DNA from: JADJEK01 sp052034255
GTDB taxonomy: Bacteria > Planctomycetota > B15-G4 > JADJEK01
Assembly (NCBI GenBank): GCA_052034255.1
Contig: JBPOIU010000104.1
Coordinates: 11,403 to 75,402 of the forward strand
Reading direction: 5' to 3'
DNA length: 64,000 nt
The position numbers were made by a program, and so were the translations under genes. Below the pieces are notes generated by a model. The model was not told the DNA's origin. It saw only the letters and a program-made list of their open reading frames with translations, and did not search any database. Positions 8,939-18,137 of the stretch are shown piece after piece (the first letter of the stretch is position 1; each line of letters opens with the position of its first letter).

Positions 8939-9727
8939 ATGCGCACGCTCGCGATCTATGGCGCGTACTTCGCGCAGTTCCTGAAGGCGCGCATGGCGTA
9001 TCGCGCGGACTTCTTCGCCGAGATCTTCGCCACGGCTCTCGGGTCGGCGGCATCGCTCGCGTTCGTGTTCGTGTTGTTCGTGCCGATCGACGCGATCGGT
9101 GGGTGGTCGCGCGACGAGATCCTGTTCGTCTACGGGATGTCGATGATCCCGTACGGCTTGTTCGCGACGATCTCGTGGAACCTGTTCGACTTCGGCGATC
9201 GCTTCATCATCGAGGGGCACTTCGATCGCGTGCTGCTGAGGCCGGTGAATTCGTTCGCGCAGGTGGTGTTCGAAGCGTTCCGGATCCAGACGCTGACCGA
9301 GGCCGCGATCGGAGTCGTCGTCGTGACCACCGCGGCGCGACGCCTCGACCTCGATCTCGGTGTGGCGGACGTCCTGTGGATGATCGTCGCCGTCGCATCG
9401 GGCTGCGCGATCTTCATCGCCGTGTTCGGCACGGTCGCGTCGCTGTCGTTCCACTTCGAGGACCGGGTCGGCATCGCACCGCCGATCTTCAACCTGATCA
9501 ACGCGGGACGCTATCCCGTCGATCTGTTTCCGTCGGCCGTGCGCTTCGTTCTGCGCTGGATCATCCCGTTCGCGTTCGTCGCGTTCTATCCGTCGGCGTT
9601 GCCACTGCGCAAAGCCGAGCTGCGCGAGTTCTGCATGGCGTCACCGCTGATCGCCGTGGTGTTCCTCGGTGTGCTCGCGTTCGCGTGGCGCCGCGGTGTG
9701 CGCGCATATCAGAGCACCGGGAGTTGA
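8939..9727 (+). CDS. ABC-2 type permease, second of a pair
   Basis: The 262-residue polytopic membrane protein is the second PF06182-type permease. FADFFAE-like segment (RADFFAEIFATALGSAAS, 22-39), EGHFDRVLLRPVN (92-104) and IPFAFVAFYPSA near the C-terminus are characteristic of the family. The 3-base spacing from the upstream permease shows they are co-translated. The pair probably forms a heterodimeric channel for an exporter of unknown substrate. The missing ATPase must be encoded elsewhere. Confidence 0.85.
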   Translation: MRTLAIYGAYFAQFLKARMAYRADFFAEIFATALGSAASLAFVFVLFVPIDAIGGWSRDEILFVYGMSMIPYGLFATISWNLFDFGDRFIIEGHFDRVLLRPVNSFAQVVFEAFRIQTLTEAAIGVVVVTTAARRLDLDLGVADVLWMIVAVASGCAIFIAVFGTVASLSFHFEDRVGIAPPIFNLINAGRYPVDLFPSAVRFVLRWIIPFAFVAFYPSALPLRKAELREFCMASPLIAVVFLGVLAFAWRRGVRAYQSTGS

Positions 9728-9731
9728 CCCC

Positions 9732-9992
9732 TCACGGCGCGTCGGCGTCGTCGACCAAGCTCTCCTGAGCGTCGGGGCGGTCTTTCTTCACCAGGTGGTA
9801 CTCGTACTTGGCGTTGGTCGGTGCGTAGCGCAGATGGCCGCTCTTGCACTCGGGGCATGGCCACTCGAGCAGTGCACTCATGTTCGCGTTGTAGTGCATC
9901 AGCAGGTTGTTGTTCTTGTTGACGTAGATCTCGAACTCGCAGTCCCGCTTGTCGCAACGGAACTTCAACAGAGTGAGGTGCGTGCTCTTCAT
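9732..9992 (-). CDS. Small zinc-ribbon protein
   Basis: The 86-residue protein begins MKSTHLTLLKFRC. Four cysteines in two pairs, CDKRDC (13-18) and CPEC (46-49), suggest a zinc ribbon. The C-terminus is acidic. The longer in-frame reading upstream is arginine-rich and lacks a plausible start. It is convergent with the permease pair, 4 bases apart, and lies 68 bases downstream of the end of purF on the same strand. The function is not recognised. Confidence 0.6.
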   Translation of the reverse strand: MKSTHLTLLKFRCDKRDCEFEIYVNKNNNLLMHYNANMSALLEWPCPECKSGHLRYAPTNAKYEYHLVKKDRPDAQESLVDDADAP

Positions 9993-10060
9993 GCCCGTCC
10001 TTGTGTCGTTCGGAGGTCTGGACGACGTCAGCGTCGTGGCGCGGCTTCGGTTCGTTCGTC

Positions 10061-11530
10061 CTACGCTTTGGAACTCGTGACTTCGCGGATCGCGAGGCGA
10101 TCGCCTTCGATGGCGGCGAGCATCTCGGGCGTCACGTCGCCGGTCGGATACTTGCCGGTGAAGCACGCGTTGCAGAACTTGCGCAAGTCGGCGTTGCCTT
10201 CGCGCGTGCCGTCCTCAAGGTTTTCGAGGGGTTGGTACACGACCGCGTCGGCGCCGATCTCGGCGGCGATCTCCTTGTCGTCGCGGCCCTTCGCGATGAA
10301 CTCGTTGCGCGTCGACATGTCGATGCCGTACACGCACGGGTGGCGCAGCGGAGGCGAGTACGACGCGAAGTACACCTTGCGCGCGCCCGACGCGCGCGCG
10401 AGTTGGATGATCTGCTTCGACGTATTGCCGCGCACGATCGAGTCGTCGACGAGCAGCACGTCCTTGCCTTCGAACTCGATCTGGATCGGGTTCAGCTTCG
10501 CTCGGATGGACGTCCTGCGCACTTTGTCGTTGGGCATGATGAACGTGCGACCGATGTAGCGGTTCTTCACGAACGCCTCGCGGTACCGCAGGTTCAGTGC
10601 GCGGGCCATCGCCGCGGCCGCCGTCGTCGCCGACTCCGGGATCGGGATCACGACATCGGCGTGGAGACCGGTCGCCTTCCACACTTCGGCGAGCTTCTCA
10701 CCGAGCCGCTGGCGGGTCTTGTAGACGCTGACCTTGTCGAGGAACGAGTCCGGACGCGCGAAGTACACCCATTCGAACAGGCACGGATGGTGCTCGCTCG
10801 CGAGGACCTTGCGTTTCGTGACCGTTCCGTCGAGCGCGACGAACACCGCTTCGCCGGGCTGGATGTTGGTGACCTTGTGGAAGTCGAGGAGGTCGGGGAC
10901 CACGCTCTCCGATGCGAAGCAGAACGCCGTGCCGCCTTTTTCGGCGCGCTCCGCCATCAGGATCGGCTTGATCCCGAACGGATCACGGAACGCGAACATG
11001 CCTTCGCCAGCGACGACGCCGACGACCGAGTAGGCACCCTTCAGTCGCTGCAGCGAACCCTTGATCGCATCGAACAGGACGTCGACGTGGAACGGGACCC
11101 CGCCCTTCATGCTGAGTTCGTCGGCGAGAACGTTCAGGATGATCTCGGCGTCGCACGTGGAGTTGATCAGGCGTCGGTCGCGCTGCCGCAGCGTCTCGCA
11201 CAGTTCGTGGTAGTTCGTCAGGTTGCCGTTGTGCGCGAGAGCGATGCCGTACGGGTGGTTGATGACGAATGGCTGCGCGTTCTCGACTCCGCCGCCGCCG
11301 ACGGTCGGGTAGCGCACGTGCCCGATGCCGATCGAGCCGGTCAGTAGCGCCGTGTCGTCCTGGACGAACACGTCGCGCACCAGACCCGACCCGCGCTTCA
11401 AGTGGAACCGGCGGTCGAACGTCGAGATGCCGGCCGCGTCCTGGCCGCGATGTTGGATCGCGATCAGGCCATCACACAGCTCGGGGAACACTTCGCCCTG
11501 CGGGCGAATGATTCCGATGAATCCACACAT
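10061..11530 (-). CDS. purF: Amidophosphoribosyltransferase (iron-sulfur type)
   Basis: The first step of purine synthesis, PRPP plus glutamine to phosphoribosylamine. The 489-residue protein starts Met-Cys (MCGFIGI), so removal of Met exposes the catalytic Cys2 with no propeptide. The PRPP loop is VLLVDDSIVRGNT (358-370). HPC before LFEWVYFARPDS (Cys250), a later HPCVYGID and CNACFTGKYP match the four iron-sulfur ligand cysteines of Bacillus subtilis PurF, so this is the [4Fe-4S] form. It stands 82 bases from the aminotransferase gene upstream. Confidence 0.97.
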   Translation of the reverse strand: MCGFIGIIRPQGEVFPELCDGLIAIQHRGQDAAGISTFDRRFHLKRGSGLVRDVFVQDDTALLTGSIGIGHVRYPTVGGGGVENAQPFVINHPYGIALAHNGNLTNYHELCETLRQRDRRLINSTCDAEIILNVLADELSMKGGVPFHVDVLFDAIKGSLQRLKGAYSVVGVVAGEGMFAFRDPFGIKPILMAERAEKGGTAFCFASESVVPDLLDFHKVTNIQPGEAVFVALDGTVTKRKVLASEHHPCLFEWVYFARPDSFLDKVSVYKTRQRLGEKLAEVWKATGLHADVVIPIPESATTAAAAMARALNLRYREAFVKNRYIGRTFIMPNDKVRRTSIRAKLNPIQIEFEGKDVLLVDDSIVRGNTSKQIIQLARASGARKVYFASYSPPLRHPCVYGIDMSTRNEFIAKGRDDKEIAAEIGADAVVYQPLENLEDGTREGNADLRKFCNACFTGKYPTGDVTPEMLAAIEGDRLAIREVTSSKA

Positions 11531-11612
11531 CAGGGACGCTCGCTTTCGAAAAGGTGTCGCTCGAGTTCGCGGAAGGCGTCTGGGGGTGGCGAGCTTAGCA
11601 GCCCGCGCGCGC

Positions 11613-13232
11613 TCACTTCGCCATCGCGGTCAACACGCGGTCCAAACCATCGACGAAGTCGTCGATCTCTTTGGTCAAGACGTCGGCGAGGAAGAGCACG
11701 CGCAAACGCCCGACCCCGTCCTTCTCCGATCCGGCGCCGAGCAGTTTCATGCCCTGCTTCCACGCGATGCGGATCAGCTCGTCGCGATCCTTCACGGTCA
11801 CGCCGAACATGCAGCCGAGGCCCGAGAAGTCGGAGATGATCTCGCCGTGCGATTCGGCCAGGACCGAGAGGCGCTGGCGCAAGTACTCACCCTTGATTCG
11901 CTCGTTCTCGAAATAGCCCCGGCCGAGGAACAGCGGATCGGCGTAATCCGCGAGAGTCGTCAACGTTGCGTAGGACACCGCGTTGTCGAACATCTTGCCG
12001 CCGCCCCACGTATTCGAGTGCCAGCCGGTCTCGAGTTCGTCGTCGAGCTCGGCCGGCGCGATCGTGGCTCCGGTCCAGGCGCCCTTCGCGAGCGTGATGA
12101 TGTCCGGCGCGATTCCGGTGTGCGCGATCACGAACGGTTGCCCGGTTCGCGCGAACGACTGGACTTCGTCGGCGACGAGCAGGATGCCGTGACGGGTGCA
12201 GGTCGCGCGGACTCCCGCGAAGAAGTCGCGATTGCCGAGCACGTAGCCGCCTTCACCCTGGAATCCCTCGGCGATGAACATCGCGACCAGCTCTGCCGGC
12301 ACCTTTCCGGTATCGAGCACGGCGCGGATACCGCCGGGCTGCGCGACGACCTGATCGAGCGGGCGCACGTCGAGGATCGCGTCGAGCGCGTCGGGGGCGC
12401 CGTTGAACTTGATGTGCCGCGTCCAGCGGGCCTTCGAGTAGCCGATCTGGTGCGTGCGCTTGCTGCGCGTCAAGTGCAGCGCGCCGAGCGTGCGTCCGTG
12501 GAAGCTCGCCTCGCACGCGACGAGGAACATCGGATAGTCCTCGTACACGGGCTCGGGTGAGGTCCCGAAGTACGACACCGTGCCGATGCCGAGCTGGCGC
12601 ATCAGGGTGTCCATCATCGCTGCGCCGTACTTCTTGCCCAACCGACGCCATCGCACGCGCTGGGCGAGCTTGATCGCGGCTTCGTTGGCTTCCGTGCCGC
12701 TGTTCGACAGGAACACGCGGTAGCCACCCTTGCGCGGGAACTCCTTCGCCGCGAGCTTCGTGAGCTCGTCCGCGACCATCGTCGTCGTGACGATGCCGGT
12801 CAGGCCGGATCGAACCGCGTGGTAGTCGTCGGTCATGATTTCGCGACGCAGCGCGAGGCGGTACTTCACGAGCGTGTCGACCGCGGCGACGAGACGCGGG
12901 TGGTTCTCGTCGAGCAGCTTCTGCGCGACACCGAGGTACATGTCGAGGTGGACGCCATTGCGTCCCATGACGTAGTGACCCGCGATCGGATAGCCGAGCT
13001 CGATCACGGGCGCGTCCGCGTCGTGCGTGGTCTTGAACGCGACCCGCATGTGGTCGGCCCGGGTCGCGTCGGCGACCGCGTCGTTGGGATCCGAGCGCAC
13101 GTCGATGCGCGCGGTGCCCCGGTTCAAGCGCGCACCTGCGATCTCGACGTCGGGGAACGCGTAGCGGGACTTCTCTGCAATCAGGTCGTAGCCGTCGATC
13201 ACGCAGTGTTTCACGGGAACGGATGTCGTCAT
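11613..13232 (-). CDS. Class III PLP-dependent aminotransferase, unusually long
   Basis: At 539 residues the protein is longer than the usual 400-450 of the class. SNSGTEANEAAIK (176-188), FHGRTLGAL (244-252), ADEVQSF (354-360, Asp355 contacts the pyridine nitrogen) and the Schiff-base lysine in ITLAKGAW (Lys383) are all present. Residues 1-110 form an N-terminal extension not typical of acetylornithine aminotransferases, and an extra stretch around 205-235 separates the usual blocks. The ATG at 13232 was chosen; a GTG three codons upstream is possible. The acceptor and donor are unknown: lysine-6-, GABA- and omega-amino acid types share these motifs. It lies between purF and pyrI on the same strand. 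Confidence 0.8.
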   Translation of the reverse strand: MTTSVPVKHCVIDGYDLIAEKSRYAFPDVEIAGARLNRGTARIDVRSDPNDAVADATRADHMRVAFKTTHDADAPVIELGYPIAGHYVMGRNGVHLDMYLGVAQKLLDENHPRLVAAVDTLVKYRLALRREIMTDDYHAVRSGLTGIVTTTMVADELTKLAAKEFPRKGGYRVFLSNSGTEANEAAIKLAQRVRWRRLGKKYGAAMMDTLMRQLGIGTVSYFGTSPEPVYEDYPMFLVACEASFHGRTLGALHLTRSKRTHQIGYSKARWTRHIKFNGAPDALDAILDVRPLDQVVAQPGGIRAVLDTGKVPAELVAMFIAEGFQGEGGYVLGNRDFFAGVRATCTRHGILLVADEVQSFARTGQPFVIAHTGIAPDIITLAKGAWTGATIAPAELDDELETGWHSNTWGGGKMFDNAVSYATLTTLADYADPLFLGRGYFENERIKGEYLRQRLSVLAESHGEIISDFSGLGCMFGVTVKDRDELIRIAWKQGMKLLGAGSEKDGVGRLRVLFLADVLTKEIDDFVDGLDRVLTAMAK

Positions 13233-13305
13233 CGGATGCACCAGTCTCGAATCTCGGTCTCAGGTCGGGGATCGGGTCGGGGAACTCTCGGGCGAGGAAC
13301 GCGAC

Positions 13306-13785
13306 TCACAGGAGCTCGACGTCTTCGCCCGAGATCGCGCGCTCGCAATATTCGCAGCGCAGGCGCAAGGGATCGCGTTTCAGCACGCGGAAGCGCGATC
13401 GGATGCGTTCGTGGTTCGAAACGCACGACGGGTTCACGCAGCGCACGACGCTCTCGAGCAGATCCGGGATCTCCGGGCGGAACTTCCGCACCACGTGCGT
13501 CTCGCGAATGATCGACAGCGTCGCCTCGGGAGAGATCAACGCGATCTTGTTGACCTCTTCCTGCGTGATCTCGCGCTTCTCGATCTTGATCAGGTCCTTC
13601 TTGCCGAGCTTGCGCGAATCCAGCGCGAGGCCGATCGCGACCGGTCCGACGGTGCCCTTGTCGAGGCCGAGGACGCGCAAGACGCGCAGTCCCGTTCCTC
13701 CGGCGAGATGATCGATGACGGTGCCGTTGGTCAGCGCGGACACCTTGATCGTCTTCTCTTCGCGCTGGAGTTTGTCGGTGGCCAT
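13306..13785 (-). CDS. pyrI: Aspartate carbamoyltransferase regulatory chain
   Basis: The 159-residue zinc-binding regulatory chain holds four cysteine ligands in the C-terminal domain, CVNPSC (116-121) and CEYC (144-147). The N-terminal half has the allosteric domain signature with KVSALTNGTVIDHLAGG. It binds nucleotides and holds PyrB trimers together, giving feedback control of pyrimidine synthesis. The stop of pyrB and the ATG share bases (TGATG), so translation is probably coupled; a GTG one codon upstream is an alternative. Confidence 0.95.
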   Translation of the reverse strand: MATDKLQREEKTIKVSALTNGTVIDHLAGGTGLRVLRVLGLDKGTVGPVAIGLALDSRKLGKKDLIKIEKREITQEEVNKIALISPEATLSIIRETHVVRKFRPEIPDLLESVVRCVNPSCVSNHERIRSRFRVLKRDPLRLRCEYCERAISGEDVELL

Positions 13786-14747
13786 CACACGACTCCGAGC
13801 ACGAGGGAGAGGAGTGTCTTGCGCACGGTCACGCCGTTCTTCGCTTGCTGGAAGTACGCGGCGCCTTCGTAGTCGTCGAGGTCCGGCGAAATCTCGTTCA
13901 CGCGCGGCAGCGGATGCATCACGGTGACGGGCGTCGGGTAGATCGACAGAGCCTTGCGATCGAGCTGGTACGCGTTCTTGACCTTCTCGTACTCGACTGG
14001 ATCCGGGAAGCGCTCCTTCTGGATGCGGGTCGTGTAGAGGATGTCGACGTCCTGCGGCAGGATCGTCGGGTTGAACTCTTCGCGGACGCGGACCCCGCGC
14101 TCGAACAGGTCGTCGAGGATGTCGCCGGGCAAGCGCAGTTGCGGGGGTGACACGCAGACCAGCTCGGTGTTGAAGCGCGCGAGGGATTCGATCAACGAGT
14201 GGACGGTGCGGCTGTAGCGCAGATCACCGAGGAACGCGACGCGCAGGCCTTCGAATGCACCGTGGATGCGGCGGATCGTGTAGAGGTCGAGCAGCGTCTG
14301 CGTCGGATGTTGATTGGCGCCGTCACCGGCGTTGATCACCGGCAGGTGGGTCGACTCGGCGGCGAGGCGGGCGGCACCTTCGAACTTGTGCCGGATCACG
14401 ATCGCATCGCAGTAGTTCTCGACCATGCGGATCGTGTCGGACAGCGATTCGCCTTTCGACACCGACGAGACGTTGGCGTCGGCGAAGCCGATGACCTGGC
14501 CTCCCAGTCGAGCCATGGCCGAATGGAACGAGAGCCGCGTGCGCGTCGACGGTTCGAAGAACAGATTGGCGAGGATCTTGCCCTTCAGCCGGGGTTCGTC
14601 GGCGGCGTCGAACTCTTCGGAGAGGTCGAGCACGAACAGGAGTTCGTCGGTCGAGAAGTCCCGCATCGAAGTGATGTCACGCCCGACGAACCGCGCCGCC
14701 ATTTCGGCGCGCGTGGCGGGGGTGGCGGGGGACTGTCGAGGGTTCAT
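13785..14747 (-). CDS. pyrB: Aspartate carbamoyltransferase catalytic chain
   Basis: The 320-residue enzyme joins carbamoyl phosphate and aspartate in pyrimidine synthesis. FFEPSTRTRLSF (63-74) is the carbamoyl-phosphate loop, HPTQTLLDLY follows in the mid-region, and MHPLPRVNEI is the C-terminal aspartate-side motif. It is directly followed by pyrI with overlapping stop and start, as in enterobacterial pyrBI. No attenuator or UMP-sensing leader could be identified in the 75 bases upstream. Confidence 0.97.
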   Translation of the reverse strand: MNPRQSPATPATRAEMAARFVGRDITSMRDFSTDELLFVLDLSEEFDAADEPRLKGKILANLFFEPSTRTRLSFHSAMARLGGQVIGFADANVSSVSKGESLSDTIRMVENYCDAIVIRHKFEGAARLAAESTHLPVINAGDGANQHPTQTLLDLYTIRRIHGAFEGLRVAFLGDLRYSRTVHSLIESLARFNTELVCVSPPQLRLPGDILDDLFERGVRVREEFNPTILPQDVDILYTTRIQKERFPDPVEYEKVKNAYQLDRKALSIYPTPVTVMHPLPRVNEISPDLDDYEGAAYFQQAKNGVTVRKTLLSLVLGVV

Positions 14748-14822
14748 CGGGTCACTCGATACTGCCGTCCGTGGACCTTCGAACCGGCGGGTGGGCAGGC
14801 TATCCGACGCGTGGCCGGTCTT

Positions 14823-15362
14823 TCAATCGACGCGATCACGCCGCGTTGTCGCAAGTCGCGCAAGTTGAACACCATTGATCACCACGTGGGCCAGTGTCGG
14901 CGCGAGCAAGCCGCCGGTCATTTGGAACAGACCACCGAGACCGAATCCGACGATTGTCGCAAAGATCGTCCAACCAAGGAGTTGACGATCGAACGAGGTG
15001 TGCAGGAGGCCGAACGCCAACGACGCCGCCACCCATCCGACGGAGGGCTGGAGCGCACCTCGGAAGAAGACCTCCTCGCCAACACCGGAAAGCACGGCCA
15101 GAACGACCGCGACGTTTGGAGTGAGGGGTGAGAACGCGACTTGGACTTCGCGCCGCAGAAGCCGGGTCCACGCGAAGCGCTCGAGAAGAAGATCCGAGAC
15201 CAACAGGACTGCCGCGGCAAATCCGAGCCCCACGAGGACCGACGCCTTCCAATCCGCGCCGAGCAGGACCTGGGTTCGATGATCGCCCCGGAGCAACATC
15301 CACGCTGCCCCCGCGACTCCCAGGAGTCCGTACAGTCCGATCGCGAGTCGGAGTGGAGACAC
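14823..15362 (-). CDS. CPBP-family intramembrane protease
   Basis: The 179-residue membrane protein has about five hydrophobic segments. EEVFFRG (96-102), LAFGLLHTSF (His121) and LAPTLAHVVIN (His159) are the three conserved blocks of the CAAX/CPBP glutamic-type intramembrane proteases (PF02517). It starts with GTG three bases after the stop of rnhC, so it is probably the last gene of that operon. The substrate is unknown. Confidence 0.85.
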   Translation of the reverse strand: MSPLRLAIGLYGLLGVAGAAWMLLRGDHRTQVLLGADWKASVLVGLGFAAAVLLVSDLLLERFAWTRLLRREVQVAFSPLTPNVAVVLAVLSGVGEEVFFRGALQPSVGWVAASLAFGLLHTSFDRQLLGWTIFATIVGFGLGGLFQMTGGLLAPTLAHVVINGVQLARLATTRRDRVD

Positions 15363-15365
15363 GAC

Positions 15366-16250
15366 CTAGATCACGCGTTCGGTGGTTTTGAAGTGCGTCT
15401 TAGCGACTTTTGCGAGGACTTTGGGACCCATCATCCGCACGAGCTCGCGTGCGCGGCGTTCCACGGCGGAGGACGCTCCGGGAATCAGCTTCATCCCAAC
15501 TTCCGCGGAAAGCTCTTCGAGTGACTCGACGAAGCGGGCGCGAGCCAGGAACGACGCAGCGGCGACCGCGGGGTTGGACTCAGCGCGGGGGACCATCGTG
15601 ATCTTCAATTCGGCGGCGAGGGCCCCCAGACCCGCGCGGACGTAGTGCTCTCCGCCGAATCGATCGATGATCACGTGGCGCGCGCCGGTTTTGTGCGCGA
15701 GTTCGGCGATGCAGTGAGCGTGGGCGTCGCCGAGCAACACGTTCACGTTTCCGACTTGGGCGTGACGTTCGTTGTAGATCCGAGGGGTGTACTCCTCGAT
15801 CGCGAAGGCCACGCGCTCCTTCATCTTGGCGGCCGCGGTCTTGATCATCGCGTCGGAGGCTTCCTTGGAATCACGGACGCCGAGATCACGAACGAACCGG
15901 ACGTCTTCGGGACGAAGCATGCACGCCGCGACGACCATGGATCCGAAGTAGTCGCCCTTCCCGGACTCATCACTGCCGATCGTCGCGACCAGGAGCTCCG
16001 GCGCTTCCGAACCCACCGGTGCCGCGGTGGTCGTCGCGAGCGCGCTCGCGAGTTTCTCGATCCATGCGTCCACAGCCTCGCCTTGGATCAGCAGCTTGCC
16101 ACTGCGGTAGCACGTGACTCGTGCCTTCTCGACGGCGGCGTCGAAGTGCGTATGCGGGGGCTGACCGAACGTCGCCCCGTGGTTCGTGAGCAGTTCGCGC
16201 AGTGCGGCGACTTGAGCCGGCGTGATCATCAGCACATGGTTCTTCGTCAC
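15366..16250 (-). CDS. rnhC: Ribonuclease HIII
   Basis: The 294-residue RNase removes RNA from RNA-DNA hybrids. GSDESGKGDYFG is the RNase HII/HIII catalytic motif. The N-terminal domain before it (NHVLMITPAQVAALRELL) aligns by eye with the TBP-like substrate-binding domain of Bacillus RnhC, which fixes the GTG at 16250 as start. That GTG overlaps the stop of the upstream DUF72 gene (GTGA). Confidence 0.92.
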   Translation of the reverse strand: MTKNHVLMITPAQVAALRELLTNHGATFGQPPHTHFDAAVEKARVTCYRSGKLLIQGEAVDAWIEKLASALATTTAAPVGSEAPELLVATIGSDESGKGDYFGSMVVAACMLRPEDVRFVRDLGVRDSKEASDAMIKTAAAKMKERVAFAIEEYTPRIYNERHAQVGNVNVLLGDAHAHCIAELAHKTGARHVIIDRFGGEHYVRAGLGALAAELKITMVPRAESNPAVAAASFLARARFVESLEELSAEVGMKLIPGASSAVERRARELVRMMGPKVLAKVAKTHFKTTERVI

Positions 16251-17152
16251 AGCGGCGCTCCGTCGTCGGTCGTCGGCGCGGCGGCGCTCGACGCGATGTC
16301 CCGGAGGCGAGGATACGCATCGACGAGACACTCTGGCACGCGCACCTTCGAGCCTTCGAGCGCGGCCTTCAGCTCGAGCGCGTTCGCCGGCGCCTTGCCT
16401 TGGAAGTGGTTGTTCGCGATCACGATCGTCTGCCGCGTGCGCGCGACGAGATCGTGGATGACCGGCACGAACGTCGCCAGCTCATCGGGCGCGTAGAGGT
16501 AGTCGTACTTGGCATCGCGAGTCGCGCTCTTCGAGAACCACGCAGCGCTGTTGCGTCCGTGGAGGCGCACGTAACCGATGGGGCCCGTCGCCCGCGCGTC
16601 GAACGCGATGGACGTCGAGGAGTGTGGTTGGTCGATGGTGCACCACGAGATCCCCCGCGCGTGTAGTCGCTCGAGGATGTCGGGACGGTCGAACGAGCGA
16701 TGGCGTAGCTCGACGACGAGCGGGAACTCCGCGAAGGCGTCGAAGATCGCGCGCATGTGCTCGAGGTGTTCGCGCCGTGCGTCGAAGAAGAACGGGAACT
16801 GCGCGAGGACGGCCGCGAGCTTCCCCGCCCGGATCAGCGGCAACAAGCCTTCGCGGAAGACGACCGCGTCTTCGATGCCCCAGTCGCCGGGCGGCCGATG
16901 CGTGAAGCCGCGGTACAGCTTTGCGGTGAACGTGAAGCGCGGTCGATCCGCGACCGAGACGAGCCAGGCCTTCGCGGAGTCCGCGCTGGGTGGGCGATAG
17001 AACGAGTTGTTGATCTCCACCACGTCGACGAAATCCGCGAGGTACGCCAGGGGATCGAAGCCGCGGCGCGGTTGGCTCGGATAGACGATGCCGTTCCAAT
17101 CCGGATAGGACCAACCGGCGGTCCCCACGAGGACGTTTGCACTCGAGCTCAC
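16247..17152 (-). CDS. DUF72 (YecE-like) TIM-barrel protein
   Basis: The 301-residue protein shows VGTAGWSYPDWNGIVYP near the N-terminus, FYRPPS, FTAKLYRGFTH and the C-terminal IVIANNHFQGKAPANA, all DUF72 hallmarks. The biochemical role of the family is unknown. The start is GTG at 17152, overlapping the upstream stop as GTGA; the longer upstream reading is arginine-rich and was rejected. It belongs to the four-gene coupled chain from 18086 to 15366. Confidence 0.9.
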   Translation of the reverse strand: MSSSANVLVGTAGWSYPDWNGIVYPSQPRRGFDPLAYLADFVDVVEINNSFYRPPSADSAKAWLVSVADRPRFTFTAKLYRGFTHRPPGDWGIEDAVVFREGLLPLIRAGKLAAVLAQFPFFFDARREHLEHMRAIFDAFAEFPLVVELRHRSFDRPDILERLHARGISWCTIDQPHSSTSIAFDARATGPIGYVRLHGRNSAAWFSKSATRDAKYDYLYAPDELATFVPVIHDLVARTRQTIVIANNHFQGKAPANALELKAALEGSKVRVPECLVDAYPRLRDIASSAAAPTTDDGAPL

Positions 17153-17835
17153 GTCGAGGACTCGAGGCGGCGCTGCGCGTCGAGCTCGGCTTGGGCGATG
17201 GACGCTTCGAAATCGCGCAGGTAGGGCGAGAGGTCGCCCTCGAGTGCTTCGCGTGGAACCTCGATCGTGCGACCTGCCACGATCACGACGCGAGCTCCGG
17301 GTTTGGGGATGATGAATCGATCCCACGAACGCAATCGCCACGCGCTCGAGCACGCGAGCCCCAGGGGAAGGATCGGGAAGCCACTCACTCCAGAGAGGAA
17401 GGCGAGGCCTTGTTGGGCGACGCGCGCGGGACCCTTCGGTCCATCGGGGGTGATCCCGAAGTCGCCGGCACGCGATCGAGCGAACTGCACCAGACCGCGG
17501 AGAGCCTTGGCTCCGCCGCGTGTGGTCGAGCCGCGCTCGACGCGATAGCCGAGGCGCAACAGCACCCGCACGATCAACTCACCGTCGCCGTGCTGGGACA
17601 CGAGGACATTCGCACCCTCGCCGCGGTGGCGCCACGTCAGCGGCAGAAGAGATGCGTGCCAGAACGCCACGACGTAGTTTTCGTCGGATCGGCCCGCCTT
17701 GCGTTCGACGTGCCCGTCGAGCCCATGGCGTTCGATGCGCCATGTGGCCGCGAGCAGACGCAGAATCGCCGGACCCAACCACGACACGAGGGTGGGGAGG
17801 ATGCGATCGCGCCAACGCGCGCGCGGCTTGTTCAC
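17149..17835 (-). CDS. DUF374 lysophospholipid acyltransferase family protein
   Basis: The 228-residue protein carries VAFWHASLLPL, SQHGDGELIVRVLLRLGY, RGSTTRGGAKAL and ITPDGPKGPA, the blocks of the DUF374 branch of glycerophospholipid/lipid A-type acyltransferases. In related bacteria this family is often near lipid A or Kdo genes, so an outer-membrane lipid role is plausible. The GTG start at 17835 overlaps the upstream stop (GTGA). Confidence 0.85.
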   Translation of the reverse strand: MNKPRARWRDRILPTLVSWLGPAILRLLAATWRIERHGLDGHVERKAGRSDENYVVAFWHASLLPLTWRHRGEGANVLVSQHGDGELIVRVLLRLGYRVERGSTTRGGAKALRGLVQFARSRAGDFGITPDGPKGPARVAQQGLAFLSGVSGFPILPLGLACSSAWRLRSWDRFIIPKPGARVVIVAGRTIEVPREALEGDLSPYLRDFEASIAQAELDAQRRLESST

Positions 17836-18086
17836 GGTGTGGGCCCGCTCGTGCGTTCGAAGTCCTTGACCGCGAGTGACACGATGACGATGCCGACGAA
17901 CGTCAGTAGCAGCGGTTCCCACAGTTGACTCACGAGCCACAAGACGCTGCCGATGACGACGGTGAGTCCGAGAACGACGATGACCTTCTGATTCAGCGAT
18001 CCGCCGAGCAGCACGGCCAGAATGCGTGCGATCAAGCCCGTGCGCAGCGAGCGACGCAGAGAATCCAAGCCGGAGAACAACGACAT
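17832..18086 (-). CDS. Small membrane protein of unknown function
   Basis: The 84-residue protein starts MSLFSGLDSL. Two hydrophobic stretches are visible, VIVVLGLTVVIGSVLWLV and LLLTFVGIVIVSLAV, separated by a short polar turn. It is first in the GTGA-coupled chain with the acyltransferase. No family was recognised. Confidence 0.6.
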   Translation of the reverse strand: MSLFSGLDSLRRSLRTGLIARILAVLLGGSLNQKVIVVLGLTVVIGSVLWLVSQLWEPLLLTFVGIVIVSLAVKDFERTSGPTP

Positions 18087-18137
18087 CGAAAACCTCGGGG
18101 CACGGCGCGCGGACGGGCGAAGTCTCCATTCAACAAA

